Source: Bacteroidales bacterium UBA1208 (GTDB lineage: Bacteria; Bacteroidota; Bacteroidia; Bacteroidales; P3). Taken from it: a DNA stretch of 17,213 nucleotides. Positions within the stretch are counted from its first letter, which is position 1; the number at the start of each line of letters is the position of its first letter. The position numbers were made by a program, and so were the translations under genes. The notes beneath the pieces are model-generated. The model searched no databases, had not been told where the DNA came from, and saw only the letters and a program-made list of their open reading frames with translations. Shown here one piece after another: positions 13,401 through 17,213 of the stretch. The stretch spans positions 36,894 to 54,106 of the forward strand of contig DBXQ01000098.1 of NCBI GenBank assembly GCA_002309955.1, written 5' to 3'.

Positions 13401-13408
13401 CAAAAGTA
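13401..13408 (-). promoter_or_regulatory. -7 promoter box of the LRR lipoprotein gene
   Basis: The minus strand reads TACTTTTG followed by CATTG, matching TAnnTTTG. The leader to the start at 13330 is about 60 bases. The nearer palindrome (13431-13446) then lies about 37-52 bases upstream of the inferred start of transcription, a usual activator position. Confidence 0.6.
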
Positions 13409-13430
13409 CACAAATCGAGGTAGTTGAATA

Positions 13431-13446
13431 ATACCCAAAAGGGTAT
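13431..13446. promoter_or_regulatory. palindromic operator candidate, copy 1
   Basis: ATACCC-AAAA-GGGTAT is a perfect 16-bp inverted repeat in the gap between two divergent genes, one of which encodes a LuxR-type DNA-binding protein. Confidence 0.6.
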
Positions 13447-13467
13447 TTGTGTGGCAGATAGTACATT

Positions 13468-13483
13468 ATACCCAAAAGTGTAT
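13468..13483. promoter_or_regulatory. palindromic operator candidate, copy 2
   Basis: ATACCC-AAAA-GTGTAT repeats copy 1 with one change, 37 bases further on. Two spaced copies of the same palindrome in one intergenic gap argue against chance. Confidence 0.6.
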
Positions 13484-13531
13484 AAATGCTTAATTATGAT
13501 AAAAAGGATAATATGAATACAAAAAAATAAT

Positions 13532-13539
13532 TATTTTTG
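13532..13539 (+). promoter_or_regulatory. -7 promoter box of the LuxR-type regulator gene
   Basis: TATTTTTG followed by CATTG matches TAnnTTTG and mirrors the box of the divergent gene. It lies 23 bases before the ATG at 13563. Confidence 0.6.
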
Positions 13540-13562
13540 CATTGGGAAAAAGAATCTAAGTC

Positions 13563-14321
13563 ATGAATAATATATCTGAAATTCTTTTCAATATATCATC
13601 GCCGACAGATGTTTTGGAAGAAGATTACAGGTCACTGGAATCGAGTATGAACGTGGCGGAGGCTTTTGCACGCATCACAAGCCAAGGGGTATTTGTGGCC
13701 GACCTCTTTCGAAATAATTTCATGTACGTATCCGATAGTCCTTTGGTGCTGTTTGGGCACACAGTTGAGGAAGCGATGCAGGGCGGTTATTCTTTCCTCA
13801 TAGCCAATGCCGCCGAAGAGGACAGACCCTTGATAAAGGAGTTGGTGGAGACCGTTGGGAACACACATAGGTGGCTGCCCGACAAGGACAGTCACATCCA
13901 CACGATTTCATGCAACTTTCATTTTCTTGTCAATGGACAGCCTGTGCTGATAAACCATAGGGTCACCCCGCTGGCAAGGACAAAGGAGGGCAAGGCGTGG
14001 CTGGCTCTTTGTCTCGTTTCGCCGTCACCGCACAGCGAAACCGGGCATATAGTTGCCACCATCAACACCCATGACGAGTATTCGGTTTATGCTTTCGAAA
14101 ACCACCGCTGGAACCGTATAAAAGACCGGTTGGAACTGACCGAGGACGAGCGCATGATGCTACATCTTTCGGCACGGGGCTACACCATGAACCAGATAGG
14201 GGAGAAGATGTTCCGCTCGGTTGATACGGTGAAGATGTATAGGAGGCATGTGTTCAACAAATTAGGTGTGTCCAACATCTCTGAGGCCATAGCCTATGCC
14301 TATAGCTTCAACCTGCTTTAA
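13563..14321 (+). CDS. PAS-like / LuxR-family transcriptional regulator
   Basis: A 252-aa cytoplasmic regulator. Residues 192-252 form a LuxR/NarL-type helix-turn-helix: LTEDERMMLHLSARGYTMNQ, then IGEKMFRSVDTVKMYRRHVF (recognition helix region), then KLGVSNISEAIAYA. The N-terminal ~150 residues (GVFVADLFRNNFMYVSDSPL, LFGHTVEEAMQGGYSFL, FHFLVNGQPVLINHRVTPL) resemble a PAS sensory fold, as in other Bacteroidota PAS-LuxR proteins. There is no phosphoreceiver domain and no membrane segment, so the signal is probably intracellular. The gene is divergent from the LRR lipoprotein gene, and two ATACCC palindromes between them are likely binding sites for control of that gene and of itself. The inducing signal cannot be read from sequence. 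Confidence 0.87.
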   Translation: MNNISEILFNISSPTDVLEEDYRSLESSMNVAEAFARITSQGVFVADLFRNNFMYVSDSPLVLFGHTVEEAMQGGYSFLIANAAEEDRPLIKELVETVGNTHRWLPDKDSHIHTISCNFHFLVNGQPVLINHRVTPLARTKEGKAWLALCLVSPSPHSETGHIVATINTHDEYSVYAFENHRWNRIKDRLELTEDERMMLHLSARGYTMNQIGEKMFRSVDTVKMYRRHVFNKLGVSNISEAIAYAYSFNLL

Positions 14322-14442
14322 AGATTGTTATCCATCCATGATTAACGCTTGTTACCGCCATTTCCCATCGGCGAAATGACTGGTTAGATGTTAAACAAAA
14401 CGTTTTTTTTCCAACAATTGTGTGTATTTCAAACAAATTATG

Positions 14443-14450
14443 TATTTTTG
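14443..14450 (+). promoter_or_regulatory. -7 promoter box of gcvP
   Basis: TATTTTTG fits TAnnTTTG, with a TTG at 14418-14420 as possible -33 element (22-base gap). It lies 46 bases before the gcvP ATG. Confidence 0.6.
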
Positions 14451-14496
14451 TAGATTGATATTTTAATGAATAATCTTACAAAATAAATACAACAAT

Positions 14497-17213
14497 ATGA
14501 TTAGCAACAATTTCGCCCCGAGACACAACGGTGTCTCCAATCCTGCTGACGAACAGAAGATGCTGAAAGAAATCGGCGTCGGTTCGATGGAAGAACTTAT
14601 CGACAAGGCTGTACCCGCTGCCATTCGTCTGAAAGAACCCATGCCTATTGCCGATGGCATTAATGAGTACGAGTTCTTGAATCGTTGCCGTTCACTGGCT
14701 CAGAAGAACAAATTGTACAAGACCTATATCGGTATGGGCTACTATGGCACCATTACCCCGTCGGTAATCCAGCGCAATGTGTTTGAGAACGCCGGTTGGT
14801 ACACCGCATACACACCTTATCAGACTGAAATCAGCCAGGGCCGTTTGGAGGCTTTAATGACTTATCAGACCATGGTGGCCGACATGACTCACATGCCCAT
14901 GGCCAACGCCAGCCTGCTGGACGAGGCCACGGCCGGTGGCGAGTGCATGTTGATGTTCTTTGCCAGCCGCAGCCGTCAGGCTCAGAAAGACGGTGTGAAC
15001 AAGATTTTCGTCGACAACGGCATTCTGCCTCAGACTCTCGATGTGATGCACACCAATGCCGCTCCCCGCAACATTGAGATTGTGACCGGCAATGTGAAGG
15101 ATTTCGATTTTGACGCTACAAAATATTTCGGTGTTGTTGTGCAGAACCCCAACCAGTTTGGCGAGGTGTGCGACTATACCGAGTTTATTGCCAAATGTCA
15201 CGAGAAGGGTATCTTTGTCGGTATGGCTACCGACTTGATGGCTCTGGCTATGGTGAAGACTCCCGGTGAGATGGGTGCCGATTGCGCTTTTGGTAGCAAC
15301 CAGCGTTTTGGTCTGCCCATGGGCTTCGGTGGTCCTCACGCAGGTTTCTTCGCCATCACTGATACTTTTAAACGTGCTTTCCCCGGCCGTATTATTGGAT
15401 GGAGCGTTGATGTGAAGGGCAACCCCGCTTTGCGTATGGCTCTGGGTATGCGCGAACAGCACATCAAGAGAGACAAGGCTACTTCGAACATCTGCACTGC
15501 CTCGGCTCTGCAGGCCATCATGAGCGGTTTCTATGCCGCATGGCATGGTCCCGAAGGCATCCGCAATATCGCTGGCAATATCCATAGCATTGCCACCGTG
15601 TTGGCCAAAGAACTGGAAAAATACGGCTACAAACAGCACAACCGTGCTTTCTTCGACACCCTCGCATTGCAGTGTCCGGTGAAGACCGAGGAGGTGAAGA
15701 AAGTTGCTCTGGAGCATCATATCAACTTCCGCTATATTTGCGAAGAGTGCATCGGCATCAGCATCGATGAGACCACCAGCCGCGATGACGTGAACGAGAT
15801 TATCACCGTTTTGGCTACTGCCGCTGGCAAGAAGCCTGAACTGCTTGAATGCAAGGGCAGCTGCTGCACCAGCATTGTGTCGCTGCCGGAGAACTTGATG
15901 CGTACTACACCTTATCTGACTCATAGTGTGTTTAACAAATACCACAGCGAGACAGAGATGATGCGCTATATGAAGAAACTGGAGGTGAAAGACCTCAGTT
16001 TGAACCGTGCCATGATTCCGCTGGGCAGCTGCACCATGAAATTGAACGCTGCCGCTGAGATGCTGCCGTTGAGCTGGAGCAAATTTGGTGGCATGCACCC
16101 ATTCGCCCCCACTGACCAGACCGAGGGTTGGAACGAGCTTATTAACGAGATGGAAGATTTGCTGGCTATTGTTACCGGCTTCGCAGGTGTGTCGCTGCAG
16201 CCCAATTCCGGCGCCGCAGGTGAATACAGCGGACTTACTGTCATCCGCAACTATCATATCGACCAGGGACAGCCCAACCGCAATGTCTGTTTGATTCCTG
16301 CCAGTGCCCATGGCACCAATCCCGCCAGTGCTGCCAAAGCCGGCATGACTGTTGTGGTGGTGAAATGCAACGACCGCGGCGATGTGGACATCGACGACCT
16401 CAAAGCCAAGGTTGAGCAGTACAAGGACAACCTTGCTTGCATCATGATTACCTATCCTTCCACTCATGGTGCCTTCGAAGAGGGCATTCTGGAGATTGTG
16501 GACATCATCCACGGTGCCGGTGGTCTTGTCTATATGGATGGTGCCAACATGAACGCCCAGATTGGCATCACCAGCCCGGGACACATGGGTGCCGATGTGT
16601 GCCACTTGAACCTGCACAAATCCTTTGCAGGTCCTCACGGCGGTGGCGGTGCCGGTGTCGGTCCTATCGCTGTCTGTGCCAAACTGCTTGACTTCCTGCC
16701 CAAGCACAGTCAGGTCGAAGTGGGAGGCAAGAAGGGCAACGCCATGGCTGCCGCACCTTACGGCAACGCATTGCTCTTCCCCATCAGCTACGGCTATCTG
16801 CTCATGTTGGGCGGCAACGGCTTGACAGAGGCTACCAAACACGCCATCCTCAACGCCAACTATCTGCGCGCCCGCTTGCAGAAGTACTACAAGATTCTTT
16901 ACACCAACAAGAACGGCATGTGCGGACACGAGATGATTGTTGACTTCAGCGAGTTCAGCCTGAAGGTGAGCGTCGGTGACATTGCCCGTCGTCTTGACGA
17001 CTACGGCTTCCATGCTCCCACAGTGGCATTCCCCGTCCACAACACCCTTATGGTGGAACCCACCGAGAGCGAACCGCTCAGCGAACTGGATCGTTTCTGC
17101 GACGCCCTTATCGCCATCCGTAAGGAGATTGACGACGTGATGACCGGCAAGTACGACGAGAAGAACAATCCCATCGCCAATGCTCCCCACACTATGCAGG
17201 TGGTCTGCGCCGA
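14497..17213 (+). CDS. gcvP: glycine dehydrogenase (decarboxylating), P protein; 3' end outside window
   Basis: GcvP is the PLP-dependent decarboxylase of the glycine cleavage system. It removes CO2 from glycine and passes the aminomethyl group to the lipoyl arm of the H protein. The frame is open from the ATG at 14497 for 905 codons to the window edge; about 50 residues are missing compared with typical single-chain enzymes of about 950 aa. Visible signatures: IGMGYYGTITPSVIQRN near the start; TPYQTEISQGRLEALMTYQT and NASLLDEATAGGECM in the first half; LGSCTMKLNAAAEM and HPFAP at the start of the second half; NSGAAGEYSGL; PASAHGTNPASA; and the PLP site NLHKSFAGPHGGGG with Lys708. Both halves are fused, unlike the two-subunit form. 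It has its own promoter box; no gcvT or gcvH is adjacent on the left. Confidence 0.97.
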   Translation, partial: MISNNFAPRHNGVSNPADEQKMLKEIGVGSMEELIDKAVPAAIRLKEPMPIADGINEYEFLNRCRSLAQKNKLYKTYIGMGYYGTITPSVIQRNVFENAGWYTAYTPYQTEISQGRLEALMTYQTMVADMTHMPMANASLLDEATAGGECMLMFFASRSRQAQKDGVNKIFVDNGILPQTLDVMHTNAAPRNIEIVTGNVKDFDFDATKYFGVVVQNPNQFGEVCDYTEFIAKCHEKGIFVGMATDLMALAMVKTPGEMGADCAFGSNQRFGLPMGFGGPHAGFFAITDTFKRAFPGRIIGWSVDVKGNPALRMALGMREQHIKRDKATSNICTASALQAIMSGFYAAWHGPEGIRNIAGNIHSIATVLAKELEKYGYKQHNRAFFDTLALQCPVKTEEVKKVALEHHINFRYICEECIGISIDETTSRDDVNEIITVLATAAGKKPELLECKGSCCTSIVSLPENLMRTTPYLTHSVFNKYHSETEMMRYMKKLEVKDLSLNRAMIPLGSCTMKLNAAAEMLPLSWSKFGGMHPFAPTDQTEGWNELINEMEDLLAIVTGFAGVSLQPNSGAAGEYSGLTVIRNYHIDQGQPNRNVCLIPASAHGTNPASAAKAGMTVVVVKCNDRGDVDIDDLKAKVEQYKDNLACIMITYPSTHGAFEEGILEIVDIIHGAGGLVYMDGANMNAQIGITSPGHMGADVCHLNLHKSFAGPHGGGGAGVGPIAVCAKLLDFLPKHSQVEVGGKKGNAMAAAPYGNALLFPISYGYLLMLGGNGLTEATKHAILNANYLRARLQKYYKILYTNKNGMCGHEMIVDFSEFSLKVSVGDIARRLDDYGFHAPTVAFPVHNTLMVEPTESEPLSELDRFCDALIAIRKEIDDVMTGKYDEKNNPIANAPHTMQVVCA

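Noticed and set aside
14359..14378. CATTTC/GAAATG hairpin after the LuxR-type gene as a terminator
   Set aside because: The stem is only 6 bp with an 8-base loop, and the nearest T-run is about 25 bases further on, so termination is not supported.
14854..17190. 778-codon open frame on the minus strand opposite gcvP
   Set aside because: It lies wholly inside the strongly matching gcvP coding frame. Its Val/His-rich translation shows no known motifs. It exists because gcvP codon choice avoids codons that would give stops on the other strand.

Overview
The window looks like chromosomal DNA of a member of the Bacteroidota, most likely an uncultured Bacteroidales. The reasons are: two large exported proteins ending in gliding-motility-type (type B) type IX secretion sorting domains; -7 boxes of the Bacteroides form TAnnTTTG, usually followed by CA or TA, upstream of several genes; almost no Shine-Dalgarno sequences; an archaeal/eukaryote-like ProRS; and a BspA-like leucine-rich-repeat lipoprotein. 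No rRNA, tRNA, CRISPR array or transposase was seen.

Layout. 1-1464 is the 3' part of ligA (NAD-dependent DNA ligase; start lies outside). 1561-3029 holds two exported proteins, a GH25-lysozyme-fold protein that has lost its catalytic acids and an outer-membrane beta-barrel protein. 3075-4547 is proS. Immediately after it lies a small HigB/HigA-like toxin-antitoxin pair (4666-5351). It is bracketed by two copies of the last eight codons, stop codon, hairpin and terminator of proS, which looks like an insertion at the 3' end of that gene. 5610-10670 (minus strand) is a two-gene operon of paralogous giant T9SS cargo proteins whose C-terminal thirds are nearly identical although their N-terminal parts have diverged.

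10671-11415 is a long non-coding, repeat-rich stretch. It leads to a membrane protein with an HEYGH metalloprotease motif (11416-12279), enclosed by a 41/42-bp inverted repeat. 12446-13330 (minus) is a leucine-rich-repeat lipoprotein, divergent from a PAS-like/LuxR-type regulator (13563-14321). The 232-bp gap between them carries two copies of a 16-bp palindrome, probably operator sites. 14497 to the window end is gcvP (glycine decarboxylase), cut off at the right edge.

Housekeeping genes (ligA, proS, gcvP) therefore alternate with accessory surface and mobile-looking modules. The strongest candidates for something new are the proS-anchored toxin-antitoxin islet, the divergent regulator/LRR-lipoprotein pair with its palindromes, the inactive GH25 protein, and the inverted-repeat-bounded HEYGH gene.
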